Of a DNA stretch of 64,000 nt, positions 36,598-48,108 are shown one piece after another. Origin of the DNA: Nitrincola alkalilacustris (GTDB taxonomy: Bacteria; Pseudomonadota; Gammaproteobacteria; Pseudomonadales; Balneatricaceae). The notes under the pieces are model-generated. The model saw only the letters and a list, made by a program, of their open reading frames with translations, had not been told where the DNA came from and searched no databases. The DNA lies in assembly GCF_008973755.1 (NCBI RefSeq), contig NZ_WBOM01000004.1, positions 1 through 64,000 of the forward strand, in the 5' to 3' direction. Both the position numbers and the translations under genes were made by a program. Each line of letters starts with the position of its first letter. The stretch's first letter is position 1.

Positions 36598-37062
36598 ATG
36601 AAGCGCAAAACCATCTCCATGCCAACCAGCAAACGCATCGCTCTGATTGCACACGACAACATGAAAAAAGAGCTGCTGGACTGGGCCAGAACCAATCTGG
36701 ATCAACTCAACCAGCATAAGTTGTTTGCCACAGGCACTACCGGGCACCTGCTCGAGAAGGGTCTGGGCATTGATATCAACAAGCTGATCAGCGGCCCACT
36801 CGGTGGTGATCAGCAGATTGGCTCAATGCTGACGACCATGGAGATGGATATGGTCATCTTCTTCTGGGACCCCTTCGAAGCAATGCCACACGATCCGGAT
36901 GTCAAGGCACTGCTGCGTATCGCAGCCGTCTGGAACGTGCCGGTAGCGTGCAATCGCAGCTCAGCCGACTTCCTGATCAGCTCACCGCTGATGTCGCAAG
37001 CCCATCAGTATCAGGTACCGGATTACGAGGCATACCTGAAAGAGCGTCTGCCCGCTCTCTGA
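36598..37062 (+). CDS. mgsA: Methylglyoxal synthase
   Basis: Converts dihydroxyacetone phosphate to methylglyoxal and phosphate, a relief valve when phosphorylated sugars build up. 154 residues. Catalytic Asp71 ([11 protein letters not shown]) and His98 ([14 protein letters not shown]) fall at the same numbers as in E. coli; the N-terminal phosphate site is [10 protein letters not shown] and [10 protein letters not shown]. Forty-eight bases after pgi, so probably cotranscribed. Its presence in a HexR-linked island fits a role in balancing triose phosphate from the Entner-Doudoroff split. Confidence 0.96.
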   Translation: MKRKTISMPTSKRIALIAHDNMKKELLDWARTNLDQLNQHKLFATGTTGHLLEKGLGIDINKLISGPLGGDQQIGSMLTTMEMDMVIFFWDPFEAMPHDPDVKALLRIAAVWNVPVACNRSSADFLISSPLMSQAHQYQVPDYEAYLKERLPAL

Positions 37063-37070
37063 ATAGAAGG

Positions 37071-37090
37071 AAAAGGGGTCAGGTACATTT
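37071..37090 (-). repeat. Dispersed repeat copy C (inverted)
   Basis: AAAAGGGGTCAGGTACATTT, the reverse complement of the copies at 2284-2303 and 2329-2349, in the convergent spacer between mgsA and glk. Confidence 0.8.
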
Positions 37091-37102
37091 ATCCCTGGTC
37101 TC

Positions 37103-38131
37103 TTAACGCAGTGCGGCGGCGGCGCCAAGCAGCCCCGGATGCTTTGCCGTACACAGCCAGACCGGCACCTCTCGCAGATACCCCTCAAAACGCCCTTTGG
37201 CTTCGAACCCTTGACGAAAAGCACTTTGCTGCAGAAAGTCAGCCATCCTCGGCAGAATGCCACCGCACAGATAGACACCACCGCGAGCACCCAACGTCAG
37301 TACCGCATCTCCTGCCTGCTCACCGAGGATACGGCAGAAGCGTTGCAACGTTTCGACCGCGAGGCTATTTACCGCAAGACTATTACCTGCGTGGCTATTA
37401 CCTGCGTGGCTATCACCTGCAAGACTACCACCTACATAACCACCCGCCAGACCCGCAGCCGTGATATCGGCTGGTGTGAGGCGCTCATCGAAAGGTTGCT
37501 GATGATACTGCGCCAGCGCTCGGTACAGATTAACCAGCCCCTGACCACAGAGAATACGCTCAACCGAAACACGCCCAAACTGCTGTTTGAGACTGCGCCA
37601 GACCTCAACCTCGACCTCATCTGTCGGAGCGAAGCTGACATGCCCACCCTCGGTTGCGAGCGCAATCCATCTATTGTCCTTGCCACCTGACGGTACCAGT
37701 GCCGACACACCCAACCCGGTTCCCGGACCGATCACCAATCTGGGAGCGCCCTCCAGCCCCTGCCCTGCTCCGACATCCTGCAGCTCATCCGACCTGACCT
37801 CCAGCATGCCCAGCGCCATCGCCGTGAAATCATTCAGCAACTCAAGCTGCTCAAGCCCCAAGCGTGAGCGAAGCATATCGCGGGTAAAGACCCAGTGATT
37901 GTTGGTCATGCGGATGGTTTCAACCTGAACCGGACAGGCAAATGCCAGACTCGCTCGGGTGATTCCCGAAACCCCAGCCTGCCGGAAATATTCCAGGCAA
38001 GCCGCATCCAGATTTTCATAATCAGCACAGGCGAGTGTCTGCACCTGCTCCAGAGCGCGACTGCCTTCAGCGACCAGCGCAAAACGTGCGTTAGTGCCCC
38101 CGACATCCGCTACCAGTGAATAACGACTCAT
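37103..38131 (-). CDS. glk: Glucokinase with an internal tandem-repeat insertion
   Basis: ATP-dependent phosphorylation of glucose. 342 residues with the phosphate-1 motif [54 protein letters not shown] (zinc-less ROK-independent Glk family) and [12 protein letters not shown]. It is about 20 residues longer than E. coli Glk because of five 15-bp repeats at 37359-37433 that encode [25 protein letters not shown] after GLAGGYVGG. The insertion is in frame and lies between the two lobes, so activity is probably kept. Overlaps the end of edd by 4 bp (ATGA), so edd-glk form an operon. Confidence 0.95.
   Translation of the reverse strand: MSRYSLVADVGGTNARFALVAEGSRALEQVQTLACADYENLDAACLEYFRQAGVSGITRASLAFACPVQVETIRMTNNHWVFTRDMLRSRLGLEQLELLNDFTAMALGMLEVRSDELQDVGAGQGLEGAPRLVIGPGTGLGVSALVPSGGKDNRWIALATEGGHVSFAPTDEVEVEVWRSLKQQFGRVSVERILCGQGLVNLYRALAQYHQQPFDERLTPADITAAGLAGGYVGGSLAGDSHAGNSHAGNSLAVNSLAVETLQRFCRILGEQAGDAVLTLGARGGVYLCGGILPRMADFLQQSAFRQGFEAKGRFEGYLREVPVWLCTAKHPGLLGAAAALR
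37359..37433 (-). repeat. 15-bp minisatellite inside glk (five units)
   Basis: On the plus strand the units are GCGAGGCTATTTACC, GCAAGACTATTACCT, GCGTGGCTATTACCT, GCGTGGCTATCACCT and GCAAGACTACCACCT. A unit length divisible by three keeps the reading frame open. Confidence 0.92.
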
Positions 38132-39957
38132 GCATCCACCTCAGGATGAAAGAAAACCGTCGCCCCCTGCTCCGCACAGTTAACACTGTGGCGCATCGGT
38201 GCAAACAGCTCACGCCCCATACCCGATTGGTGCTTCACCACCCCAACCGGCAGCACCACCTCACGTTGAGCCAACGTCTGCTCATCGACCTTGAGCTCCA
38301 GCACGCCCTTGGTGGCATCCACACGAATCACATCACCATTGCGTACACGTGCCAGCGGGCCACCTTCGCAAGCCTCAGGCCAGACATGTATCGCTGCAGG
38401 CACCTTACCGGAGGCTCCCGACATGCGTCCGTCAGTCACCAGCGCGACATGAAAACCGCGATCCTGAAGCGTACCCAGATAGGGCGTCAGCTTGTGCAGC
38501 TCGGGCATACCGATCGCTTTAGGCCCTTGGAAGCGCACCACGGCAACAAAATCCTTCTCCAGCTCACCGCGCTTGAAGGCATCAGCCAGCTCATCCTGAT
38601 CTTCAAAGACAATGGCCGACGCTTCAACCACCTGATGTTCAGGCGCAACGGCAGATACCTTGATCACACCACGTCCGAGGTTGCCATGCAGCACTTTCAA
38701 CCCGCCATCCTCACTGAAGGGGGCGGCAGCAGTTGCCAGTACCGTAGCGTCCAGCGACTCAACAGGCCCGTCTCGCCACACCAGCTTACCCTCCTCCAGG
38801 AAAGGCTCACGCGTGTAGCGTGACAGCCCCTGCCCCATCACGGTCATCACATCCTCGTGCAAAAGCCCGGCACCGAGAAGCTCGCGAATCAGAAACGCCG
38901 TACCGCCAGCCGCCTGAAAGTGATTGATATCTGCTGATCCATTCGGATAGATCCGCGCCAATAAAGGCACAACAGCAGAGAGATCAGAGAAATCATCCCA
39001 GTTGATGATGATACCGGCCGCTCTGGCAATCGCCACAAAGTGCAGCGTATGGTTGGTGGAGCCACCGCTGGCCAGCAACGCGACCAGACCATTGACGATA
39101 GTGCGCTCGTCAATCACTTCATAAAGCGGTGTGAAGCGCCCATTCGAGGGCGTCAGGCGGACCGCCTGCTGTGCAGCTTCGCGCGTCAGCGCATCACGCA
39201 GTGGCGTGCCAGGATTGATGAAAGAAGCACCCGGCAAGTGCAGCCCCATCGTCTCTACCACCATCTGATTGGTATTCGCCGTGCCGTAGAAGGTGCAGGT
39301 ACCGGCACTGTGATAGGAACTGGATTCGCACTCCAGCAGCGCATCACGACCCACTTTGCCTTCGGCATAGAGCTGGCGGATATGCGCTTTCTCCTTGTTG
39401 GACAAGCCGGATGTCATGGGGCCAGCCGGTACAAAAATCGTCGGCAGATGGCCGAAACGCAACGCGGCCATCAACAACCCCGGCACGATCTTGTCGCAGA
39501 TGCCCAGGTAAAGTGCCGCATCAAACATATTGTGTGACATCGCCACAGCAGCCGACATCGCGATCACATCGCGACTGAACAGACTCAGCTCCATGCCAGG
39601 GCGCCCCTGAGTGACACCGTCACACATCGCCGGTACGCCACCGGCAACCTGCGCCACGGACCCCATCTCCCGAGCTGCCTCGCGGATCAGTTGCGGATAG
39701 GTTTCATAAGGCTGGTGTGCCGACAGCATATCGTTATAAGCAGTAACGATACCGATGTTGACGGCATTCATCATTTTCAGCGCATTCTTATCATCCGCCT
39801 GACACGCCGCAAAACCGTGCGCCAGATTCCCACAGGACAGTGCGCCACGATGCACACCTTGCTCCTGCGCATCCTGCATGCTTCTCAGATAATTGGCACG
39901 CGTGGTTTTACTGCGCTCGATGATGCGCTCGGTGACGGCCTGGACGTTGCTGTGCAT
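38128..39957 (-). CDS. edd: 6-phosphogluconate dehydratase
   Basis: Entner-Doudoroff step making 2-keto-3-deoxy-6-phosphogluconate. 609 residues of the IlvD/Edd family: [105 protein letters not shown], and [18 protein letters not shown]-type end ([23 protein letters not shown]). The cluster-binding cysteines in MCDGVT, GICDK and GTCTFYG are present. GGGAG precedes the ATG. First gene of edd-glk; divergent from gap with two HexR-like sites between. Confidence 0.97.
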   Translation of the reverse strand: MHSNVQAVTERIIERSKTTRANYLRSMQDAQEQGVHRGALSCGNLAHGFAACQADDKNALKMMNAVNIGIVTAYNDMLSAHQPYETYPQLIREAAREMGSVAQVAGGVPAMCDGVTQGRPGMELSLFSRDVIAMSAAVAMSHNMFDAALYLGICDKIVPGLLMAALRFGHLPTIFVPAGPMTSGLSNKEKAHIRQLYAEGKVGRDALLECESSSYHSAGTCTFYGTANTNQMVVETMGLHLPGASFINPGTPLRDALTREAAQQAVRLTPSNGRFTPLYEVIDERTIVNGLVALLASGGSTNHTLHFVAIARAAGIIINWDDFSDLSAVVPLLARIYPNGSADINHFQAAGGTAFLIRELLGAGLLHEDVMTVMGQGLSRYTREPFLEEGKLVWRDGPVESLDATVLATAAAPFSEDGGLKVLHGNLGRGVIKVSAVAPEHQVVEASAIVFEDQDELADAFKRGELEKDFVAVVRFQGPKAIGMPELHKLTPYLGTLQDRGFHVALVTDGRMSGASGKVPAAIHVWPEACEGGPLARVRNGDVIRVDATKGVLELKVDEQTLAQREVVLPVGVVKHQSGMGRELFAPMRHSVNCAEQGATVFFHPEVDA

Positions 39958-40017
39958 AGGATCTCCCGCTCGGATGAAACCGACTTTATTGTAATAGGTC
40001 CATTTTAACTCTTTATT

Positions 40018-40033
40018 TTGGTAATTTTACATA
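40018..40033 (+). promoter_or_regulatory. Candidate HexR operator, edd/gap spacer, site 1
   Basis: TTGGTAATTTTACATA, 60 bp upstream of the edd start. Confidence 0.6.
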
Positions 40034-40070
40034 TCTTTTTGCATTTAAGCTGTGTATTTAAGAAAAAATA

Positions 40071-40086
40071 AAGTAACATTTACCAA
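40071..40086 (-). promoter_or_regulatory. Candidate HexR operator, edd/gap spacer, site 2
   Basis: AAGTAACATTTACCAA (reverse complement TTGGTAAATGTTACTT), 38 bp upstream of the gap start and in opposite orientation to site 1. Confidence 0.6.
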
Positions 40087-40124
40087 TAAAAATAGAACAA
40101 ACTGACCACAGAGGTTTCAGAATT

Positions 40125-41129
40125 ATGACTATCCGGGTTGCCATTAATGGCTTCGGCCGCATCGGCCGCAATGTGCTGCGCGCACTTTACGAAAACAACT
40201 ACCGTGATCGCATTCAGGTTGTCGCCATCAATGACCTGGGCGATGCCAACATCAACGCCCACCTATTCAAGTATGACACGGTTCACGGACAATTCAGCGG
40301 CGATGTCAGCCACGACAATGACTCCATGATCGTCAACGGCGACAAGATCAGCATCAGTGCACTGCGCAACCCAGCCGAACTACCCTGGAAAGAACTGAAC
40401 ATCGATGTTGTGTACGAGTGCACCGGCCTGTTCACCAGCCGCAGTAAAGCCGCGGCACACCTTGAAGCTGGCGCCCGAAAGGTGATCATCTCAGCCCCCG
40501 GCACAGATGTCGACGCCACCGTTGTCTTTGGTGTCAATGACCAGGCACTGCGCCAGTCTCACCAGATTATCTCCAACGCCTCCTGCACCACCAACTGCCT
40601 CGCTCCCGTGGCTCAGGTGCTGCAGCGCGAGATCGGTATCGAAAGTGGCCTGATGACCACGATTCATGCCTACACCAATGACCAGAATCTGTCGGATGTC
40701 TATCACAGCGACCTGTATCGCGCCCGCTCAGCCACTCAATCCATGATTCCAACCAAAACCGGTGCAGCGTCTGCTGTCGGCCTGGTGCTGCCGGAACTGG
40801 CAGGCAAGTTTGACGGCATGGCCGTGCGCGTACCTACCATCAATGTATCACTGGTCGATCTGAATTTTATCGCCGAGCGCAAAACCAGTGTGGAAGAGGT
40901 CAACCGCCTGCTGGAAACTGCAAGCAAAACGTCACAGGTACTGGGTTACAATGATCTTCCACTGGTATCAGTGGATTTTAACCACAACCCCCTGTCATCG
41001 ATTTTCGATGCTTCACAAACCAAGGTATCTGGTCGCCTGGTGAAAATCATGGCCTGGTACGATAATGAGTGGGGCTTTTCGAATCGCATGCTCGACAACA
41101 CACTCGCCCTGATACAGGCACCCGCCTGA
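40125..41129 (+). CDS. gap: Glyceraldehyde-3-phosphate dehydrogenase, type I (second copy)
   Basis: 334 residues with [18 protein letters not shown] (34-40), [12 protein letters not shown] (catalytic Cys154), [43 protein letters not shown] and [15 protein letters not shown]. Located at the head of gap-pyk, divergent from edd-glk, it should handle the glyceraldehyde 3-phosphate released by Eda. Two candidate HexR sites lie in the divergent promoter region. It differs from the copy at 6047-7057 by a shorter loop (SAPGTDVD in place of SAPGGKGMD). Confidence 0.95.
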   Translation: MTIRVAINGFGRIGRNVLRALYENNYRDRIQVVAINDLGDANINAHLFKYDTVHGQFSGDVSHDNDSMIVNGDKISISALRNPAELPWKELNIDVVYECTGLFTSRSKAAAHLEAGARKVIISAPGTDVDATVVFGVNDQALRQSHQIISNASCTTNCLAPVAQVLQREIGIESGLMTTIHAYTNDQNLSDVYHSDLYRARSATQSMIPTKTGAASAVGLVLPELAGKFDGMAVRVPTINVSLVDLNFIAERKTSVEEVNRLLETASKTSQVLGYNDLPLVSVDFNHNPLSSIFDASQTKVSGRLVKIMAWYDNEWGFSNRMLDNTLALIQAPA

Positions 41130-41139
41130 GGAGCAGAAC

Positions 41140-42588
41140 ATGTTAAGACGTACCAAGATAGTTGCTACACTCGGCCCGGCCACCAGCTCTCCTGAAGCGA
41201 TTGAGCGCCTGATTCTCGCCGGTGCTGACGTGATGCGACTGAACTTCTCCCATGGCGAAGCCCGTGATCATGCCGAGCGTGCCCGCCTGGTTCGGGAACT
41301 GTCTGCCAAGCATGGCCGTCATGTCGCCCTGCTCGGCGATCTGCAGGGCCCAAAGATCCGCATCGCCCGCTTTGCGGACAAAAAAGTAACGCTGAAAAAG
41401 GGGCAGATCTTTACCCTGGATTCCGGACTGGATAAAGATGCCGGCACAGTGGAGCGGGTCGGTATCGATTACGAAGCACTGGTCAACGATTCGCGCCCCG
41501 GCGATATCCTGCTGCTGGATGATGGCCGCGTGGAGCTGGAAGTACAGTCCGTCGAAGGCGATCAGGTGATCACCCGTGTTGTGATCGGCGGTGAGCTGTC
41601 GAACAACAAGGGGATCAACCGCAAAGGCGGTGGCCTGTCGGCCAAAGCACTGACCGATAAGGATAAGGAAGATATCAAGCTCGCGGCCGAGATCGGCGTG
41701 GATTATGTCGCCGTCTCCTTCCCGCGTGATGCCTCTGATATGCACGAAGCCCGCGCACTGCTTGAAGCGACCGGCTCCACTGCAGGCCTGGTGGCCAAGA
41801 TCGAACGCGCCGAAACTGTGGCCGATGACGAAGTCCTGGATGATGTGATCCGCGCCTCGGAAGTGGTCATGGTGGCACGTGGGGATCTGGCCGTCGAGAT
41901 CGGTGATGCCACGCTGGTCGGGGTGCAGAAGCATATCATTGCGCGCGCCCGTGCTCTGAACAAGATCGTGATCACCGCCACACAGATGATGGAGTCGATG
42001 ATTCACAGCCCGATGCCGACCCGTGCTGAAGTGTCGGACGTGGCCAATGCGGTGATGGACTACACTGATGCTGTGATGCTGTCGGCCGAAACTGCCGCCG
42101 GGGATTACCCGACCGAAGCAGTGGAAGCGATGGCGCGCATCATCATCGGTGCTGAACTGCACCCGATCACGCACAAGTCGAAGCACCGCATCTATGAAGA
42201 GTTTCAGCAGATCGATGAAGCGATAGCGCTGTCGGCGATGTATGCCGCCAACCACCTGCAGGGCGTGAAAGCGATCATCTGCATGTCGGAAACCGGCCTG
42301 ACGCCACGCCTGATGTCACGAATCCGCTCACCACTGCCGATCTATGCGATGTCTCGTCGCGCAGACACCCAGTTTCGCGTGGCGCTGTATCGCGGCGTGC
42401 AGACGATCCCCTTCTATGCGGATCAACTGCCACCGGAAGAGATCAATCAGCGCGCCGTGGATGAATTGATTCAGCGCGAGGCCGTGAAAGATGGTGACCG
42501 CGTGATCATCACCAAGGGCGACTACCTGAATGCTCAGGGTGGCACCAATACGATGAAGATCATCACGGTAGGTCAGAAAGTCTCCTGA
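41140..42588 (+). CDS. pyk: Pyruvate kinase
   Basis: Transfers phosphate from phosphoenolpyruvate to ADP. 482 residues. N-terminal RRTKIVATLGPATSS and VMRLNFSHGEARDHAERA, GDLQGPKIRIARF, catalytic LVAKIERAE, MVARGDLAVEIG, TATQMMESMIHSPMPTRAEVSDVANAV and DAVMLSAETAAGDYP. The C-terminal effector domain is complete. Length and N-terminus fit PykA-type (AMP/sugar-phosphate activated) enzymes. Ten bases after gap with GAGGAG, so gap-pyk are cotranscribed. Confidence 0.97.
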   Translation: MLRRTKIVATLGPATSSPEAIERLILAGADVMRLNFSHGEARDHAERARLVRELSAKHGRHVALLGDLQGPKIRIARFADKKVTLKKGQIFTLDSGLDKDAGTVERVGIDYEALVNDSRPGDILLLDDGRVELEVQSVEGDQVITRVVIGGELSNNKGINRKGGGLSAKALTDKDKEDIKLAAEIGVDYVAVSFPRDASDMHEARALLEATGSTAGLVAKIERAETVADDEVLDDVIRASEVVMVARGDLAVEIGDATLVGVQKHIIARARALNKIVITATQMMESMIHSPMPTRAEVSDVANAVMDYTDAVMLSAETAAGDYPTEAVEAMARIIIGAELHPITHKSKHRIYEEFQQIDEAIALSAMYAANHLQGVKAIICMSETGLTPRLMSRIRSPLPIYAMSRRADTQFRVALYRGVQTIPFYADQLPPEEINQRAVDELIQREAVKDGDRVIITKGDYLNAQGGTNTMKIITVGQKVS

Positions 42589-42607
42589 TCTGACGGATTA
42601 ACTGGCG

Positions 42608-43468
42608 TCACTCGTTAGCAAAACGGGTCGGCGCCAGGCTATCCTTGATCCGCTTCAGATAACGCTGAAAATCCACTCCTCTTCGCAGCGTCACGCCCGT
42701 GGCCAGTACATCCAGCATGGTCAGCTGAATCAGGCGTGATGTCATAGGCATATAAATATCCGTATCCTCCTGACTCGGCACCGATAGCAGCAGCGTACAC
42801 TCTTTCGCCAGCGGCGAATGCTCCGTGGTGATACCGATTACAGTCGCACCGCTTTCACGCCCGATACCCGCTATCTCGACCAGCTCACGGGTACGGCCGG
42901 TATAAGAGATGATCACGATCACATCACCGGTATGCGCACCCGCTGCTACCATGCGCTGCATCAGCGCATCTTCATAGGCCATCACCGGAATATTCAGGCG
43001 AAAGAACTTGTGCTGCGCATCCAGCGCAACCGGACCCGACGCTCCCATACCAAAGAAAAAGATCTGCTTGGCCTGACTCAGATAGTCCACGGCACGCGTA
43101 ATCACCGGTGGCCGCAGAGTCTTGCGCGCACTGTCTATGGCCGCAATGGTTGAGGAGAAAATCTTGTCGGTGTACTCTTCGGTGGAGTCATCAAACTCGA
43201 CATTACGCGTCACATAAGGCATGCCACCGGCAAGACTCTGCGCCAGGCGCAGTTTGAAGTCGGGATACCCGCGTTCATCAAAGCCTCGACAAAAGCGATT
43301 GACCGTCGGCTCACTGACACCCGCCTCCTGCGCCAATGCAGTGATTGTCAGACGTATGGCTGAGTTAGGGTCCCGCATGATGACAGTCGCCACCTTGCGC
43401 TCAGACTTATTCAGAGTCTCCAATCGCTGACGAATCTCTTCCAGCAGATTTCCGCGGTTATCGTTCAT
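42608..43468 (-). CDS. hexR: RpiR-family regulator of hexose catabolism
   Basis: 286 residues. N-terminal RpiR HTH ([75 protein letters not shown], ~8-80) and a C-terminal SIS sugar-phosphate domain ([39 protein letters not shown]...[18 protein letters not shown], ~130-260). In Pseudomonas and Shewanella, HexR represses zwf-pgl-eda, edd-glk and gap and is released by 2-keto-3-deoxy-6-phosphogluconate. Here it sits among exactly those genes. A candidate operator ten bases before its start implies autoregulation. Confidence 0.94.
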   Translation of the reverse strand: MNDNRGNLLEEIRQRLETLNKSERKVATVIMRDPNSAIRLTITALAQEAGVSEPTVNRFCRGFDERGYPDFKLRLAQSLAGGMPYVTRNVEFDDSTEEYTDKIFSSTIAAIDSARKTLRPPVITRAVDYLSQAKQIFFFGMGASGPVALDAQHKFFRLNIPVMAYEDALMQRMVAAGAHTGDVIVIISYTGRTRELVEIAGIGRESGATVIGITTEHSPLAKECTLLLSVPSQEDTDIYMPMTSRLIQLTMLDVLATGVTLRRGVDFQRYLKRIKDSLAPTRFANE

Positions 43469-43477
43469 ACGCTTATC

Positions 43478-43493
43478 CAGGTAAATTATCTAC
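43478..43493. promoter_or_regulatory. Candidate HexR operator at the hexR start
   Basis: CAGGTAAATTATCTAC; its reverse, GTAGATAATTTACCTG, is close to the TGTAATTAAATTACA-type HexR consensus described in Shewanella. Ten bases upstream of the hexR ATG. Confidence 0.55.
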
Positions 43494-43592
43494 ATCAACA
43501 GGTTATTCAGGACTATAGCGTGAAAAAATAGCCATAACCACCCATACTGACCAGATAAACCCAGTCAAGAAAACGCTTCACACCCTTTTATT

Positions 43593-43608
43593 TAGGTAAA
43601 TTTAGCAA
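43593..43608 (+). promoter_or_regulatory. Candidate HexR operator upstream of zwf
   Basis: TAGGTAAATTTAGCAA in the hexR/zwf divergent spacer, 80 bp before the zwf ATG. A TTGACA hexamer follows at 43633-43638. Confidence 0.6.
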
Positions 43609-43687
43609 ATAAATAAGGTTGACTAACCATTTTTGACATTCTATTATCCATAATGTATGTCAAATAACTACAAAAAGGCTATTATGC

Positions 43688-45160
43688 ATGCCTAAGCTAC
43701 AGACACCCTGTGACATGATCTTTTTTGGCGCTCTCGGCGACCTGACGCAGCGCAAGCTACTGCCCGCCCTCTATCAACTGGAGCGTGCTGAGCTACTCGG
43801 TGATGGCACCCGCATCATCTGTCTGGCACGCAATACAGACCACGCCAGCGCCATGATCCAGACCCGGGAAAACCTGCTCAAATATATCCATCAGAGCGAA
43901 CTCACTGAACCGGTGCTGGAACGTCTCACCCATCGCATTCAGTTTATGAGCCTGACGTTCGATCAACCGGCTGCTTACCAGGGGCTGGCGGATCTTCTGG
44001 ACAGCAAGCCCGAGCATGAGCGGGTCTTCTACTATGCCACACCAGCCTCCATCTATGGCCAGATCAGCGCCAATCTTCATGATGCAGGCTGCCTGAATGA
44101 CGCCTGCCGTGTTGTGCTCGAGAAACCGATCGGCAATAGCCTGGCCTCGTCACATCAGGTCAATGCCGATGTTGGACGCTACTTCGGCGAGTCCCAGATC
44201 TACCGTATCGACCATTATCTGGGAAAAGAAACCGTACAGAATCTGATTGCGCTGCGTTTTGCCAACAACCTGTTCGGCACCCAGTGGAATCAGAATCATA
44301 TTTCGCATGTCGAGATTACTGTGGCTGAGAAGGTCGGAATTGAAGGTCGCTGGGGTTATTTCGATCAGGCTGGACAGATGCGTGACATGGTGCAGAACCA
44401 CCTGTTGCAACTGCTGTGTCTGGTCGCCATGGATCCCCCCGCTGATCTGTCCGCCGATAGCATCCGTGATGAGAAGGTCAAGGTACTCAAGGCGCTGAAA
44501 CCGATCACGCCTGAACTGATGGGCAGCCATGTTGTGCGTGGTCAGTACACCAGTGGCAGCATCGACGGCAAAGCCGTGCCTGGTTATCTTGATGAACCGG
44601 ATGCCAATACTGCCAGCTCCACTGAAACCTTCGTCGCCATTCGCGCCGAGGTCGGTAACTGGCGCTGGGCAGGCGTGCCTTTTTACCTGCGCACCGGCAA
44701 GCGCTTGCCGGAGAAGCTGTCGCAGATCACCATCCATTTCCGTCAGCAGCCGCACTATATTTTCGATCCGGAGCAGCGTCAGCTCGCCAATAATAAGCTG
44801 ATCATCAAACTGCAGCCGGACGAAGGGATCGCCCTGCAGATCCTGACCAAGGATCAGGGACTGGACAAGGGGATGCAGCTGCGCAAGGCACCGCTTCAGC
44901 TCAGCTTCTCTCAGGCCTTCGGCATAGAGCGCGTACCTGATGCCTATGAACGACTGCTGCTGGAGGTGATGCAGGGCAATCAGTATCTGTTTGTCAGACG
45001 CGATGAGATCGAACACGCCTGGAAATGGTGCGACCAACTGCTGAATCAGTGGCAGGAGATGAATGAAGCGCCCCTTCCTTATGACGCCGGCACCTGGGGC
45101 CCTGAGGCGATCGATCGTCTGTTGGCAACCGATGGGAGGGTCTGGCATGAGCATCAATGA
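43688..45160 (+). CDS. zwf: Glucose-6-phosphate 1-dehydrogenase
   Basis: Oxidises glucose 6-phosphate to 6-phosphogluconolactone with NAD(P)+. 490 residues. Nucleotide site [20 protein letters not shown], substrate/catalytic [13 protein letters not shown] (from Arg173), [24 protein letters not shown], and [16 protein letters not shown]. Divergent from hexR. The end overlaps pgl by 14 bp. First gene of zwf-pgl-eda-eno. Confidence 0.98.
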   Translation: MPKLQTPCDMIFFGALGDLTQRKLLPALYQLERAELLGDGTRIICLARNTDHASAMIQTRENLLKYIHQSELTEPVLERLTHRIQFMSLTFDQPAAYQGLADLLDSKPEHERVFYYATPASIYGQISANLHDAGCLNDACRVVLEKPIGNSLASSHQVNADVGRYFGESQIYRIDHYLGKETVQNLIALRFANNLFGTQWNQNHISHVEITVAEKVGIEGRWGYFDQAGQMRDMVQNHLLQLLCLVAMDPPADLSADSIRDEKVKVLKALKPITPELMGSHVVRGQYTSGSIDGKAVPGYLDEPDANTASSTETFVAIRAEVGNWRWAGVPFYLRTGKRLPEKLSQITIHFRQQPHYIFDPEQRQLANNKLIIKLQPDEGIALQILTKDQGLDKGMQLRKAPLQLSFSQAFGIERVPDAYERLLLEVMQGNQYLFVRRDEIEHAWKWCDQLLNQWQEMNEAPLPYDAGTWGPEAIDRLLATDGRVWHEHQ

Positions 45161-45884
45161 TATGACTGCTCATAATGAGCTGCCGCTGCCCGAGGGGGTC
45201 AGGCTACGCTGTTTTAACAGCCGCGAAGAGCAGACAGTCGCCTTGGCCGAAGAGGTCATGGCCATTCTCCAGTCGGGTATCAAAGCTCAGGGACGGGCCG
45301 CCGTTGCCTTTTCTGGAGGGCGCACCCCTATCCCTCTGTTTCAACAGTTAAGAACAGAAGATCTGAACTGGGCTGCAACTCAGATCACCCTGGCCGATGA
45401 TCGCTGTCTGCCACTGGCAAGCCCGGACAGCAATGCCGGACTGATCACTCAGCAGTTACTCCAAGAAAAGGCAGCGGCAGCTGAGTTCATTCCGCTGTGG
45501 CTGGATCGTTATGACGCCCTCTCGCATGATGCGATTCTGGCCGATTGTCAGGCCCGTCTTGACGCCCTGCCCGAGCTGTTTGATCTGGTGATACTGGGAA
45601 TGGGTAATGATGGCCACACGGCCTCACTCTTTCCCTGTTCCGACGAGCTGGATGGAGCACTCACCACCCAGCAGGATTGCGCGCTGCTGCAGCCAACTAC
45701 CGCCCCCTGGCAACGCCTGACACTGACACCTCATCGCTTGCTACGCAGTCGCCAGCATATCCTGCACCTGTGCGGTGAGGATAAGCTCAACACCCTGACA
45801 CAAGCGCTGCAGCCGGGTACACAACGCGACATGCCTATCCGGATATTTCTTTCTCAGCCTCTTACCATCTATTGGAACCCCTGA
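45147..45884 (+). CDS. pgl: 6-phosphogluconolactonase
   Basis: Hydrolyses 6-phosphogluconolactone. 245 residues of the DevB/SOL family: [94 protein letters not shown]. The ATG at 45147 overlaps the zwf end by 14 bp; an upstream in-frame start (45063) lies deep inside zwf. The zwf-pgl overlap implies translational coupling of consecutive steps. Confidence 0.95.
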   Translation: MSINDMTAHNELPLPEGVRLRCFNSREEQTVALAEEVMAILQSGIKAQGRAAVAFSGGRTPIPLFQQLRTEDLNWAATQITLADDRCLPLASPDSNAGLITQQLLQEKAAAAEFIPLWLDRYDALSHDAILADCQARLDALPELFDLVILGMGNDGHTASLFPCSDELDGALTTQQDCALLQPTTAPWQRLTLTPHRLLRSRQHILHLCGEDKLNTLTQALQPGTQRDMPIRIFLSQPLTIYWNP

Positions 45885-45931
45885 TCTGCGGGCAGACAGG
45901 GACTTACAAGCCATTTTTTACAGGATCTGAT

Positions 45932-46603
45932 ATGAGCCTACAGACACTTTCTCCACAGACCAGCCAGCAGATAGATGAGCTGTGCGCCCTGAGCCCGGTG
46001 ATTCCGGTATTGACGTTCAACACGCTTGAAGAGGCCCTGCCAATCGCCGAAGCGCTGGTTGAGGGCGGCCTGACGGTACTTGAAGTCACTCTGCGCACGC
46101 CAGTCGCTCTGGATGCGATCCATCTGCTGTCGGATAAACTACCCGAAGCCCATGTCGGTGCTGGCACAGTCCTGGACCAAGAGCAGTACAAGACCGCCTG
46201 CGATGCTGGCTCCCGTTTTATCGTGACACCCGGTGCTACCGATGAGCTGTTGCAGTACGGGATCGAAAGCGACATTCCGCTGCTGCCCGGTGTTCAGACC
46301 ATATCAGAGCTGATGATCGCCTATGCTCGTGGCTATCGCCGCTTCAAGTTCTTCCCTGCCGAAGTGGCCGGAGGCACTGCTGCACTCAAGGCCTATGCTG
46401 GCCCTCTGCCCGATATCCGCTTCTGCCCCACTGGCGGCATCCGTCTGGAAACCGCGGCTGACTATCTGATTCTCAGCAATGTCATGTGTGTCGGTGGCTC
46501 CTGGCTGACACCGGCAGACCGGGTAGCCGACAAGGACTGGGCGGCCATTCGTCAACTGGCTCGCGATACCGTGTTCAAATTGCGTTCACACCAACTGGCC
46601 TGA
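45932..46603 (+). CDS. eda: 2-keto-3-deoxy-6-phosphogluconate aldolase
   Basis: Class I aldolase giving pyruvate and glyceraldehyde 3-phosphate. 223 residues: PVIPVLTFNTLEEALPIAEALVEGGLTVLEVTLRT with catalytic Glu51, GAGTVLDQEQYKTACDAGSRFIVTPGAT, the Schiff-base lysine Lys139 in RRFKFFPAEVAGG, and FCPTGGI. The ATG at 45932 has AGGA seven bases upstream and is preferred over an upstream start at 45872 that overlaps pgl. Confidence 0.97.
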   Translation: MSLQTLSPQTSQQIDELCALSPVIPVLTFNTLEEALPIAEALVEGGLTVLEVTLRTPVALDAIHLLSDKLPEAHVGAGTVLDQEQYKTACDAGSRFIVTPGATDELLQYGIESDIPLLPGVQTISELMIAYARGYRRFKFFPAEVAGGTAALKAYAGPLPDIRFCPTGGIRLETAADYLILSNVMCVGGSWLTPADRVADKDWAAIRQLARDTVFKLRSHQLA

Positions 46604-47926
<1,323 letters not shown>

Positions 47927-48108
47927 ACCACACTCAGTCACTTAAGCTCAGAAAATACCCCTTTTTGCGGGTTGTCGGCAACTCTCCCAGCCTTCAGCCC
48001 GCCCTTTCCTTTCTGTCACACCATTGATTCAATATTTTGTTCTATCCTGCTCTAATTGCTACACTGAGGTTATAAAATCATAACAATTCTAGTAAGGATC
48101 TCTGTCCT

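Noticed and set aside
36982-37290. Minus-strand frame containing INVPDPFSF
   Set aside because: The NVPDPF peptide comes from the dispersed repeat; the frame overlaps the ends of glk and mgsA out of frame.
37359-37433. CRISPR-like repeat
   Set aside because: Units are directly adjacent, 15 bp, with no spacers, and lie in frame inside glk.
41143-42255. 370-codon minus-strand frame inside pyk
   Set aside because: Antisense shadow with His/Gln-rich product; pyk itself is certain.
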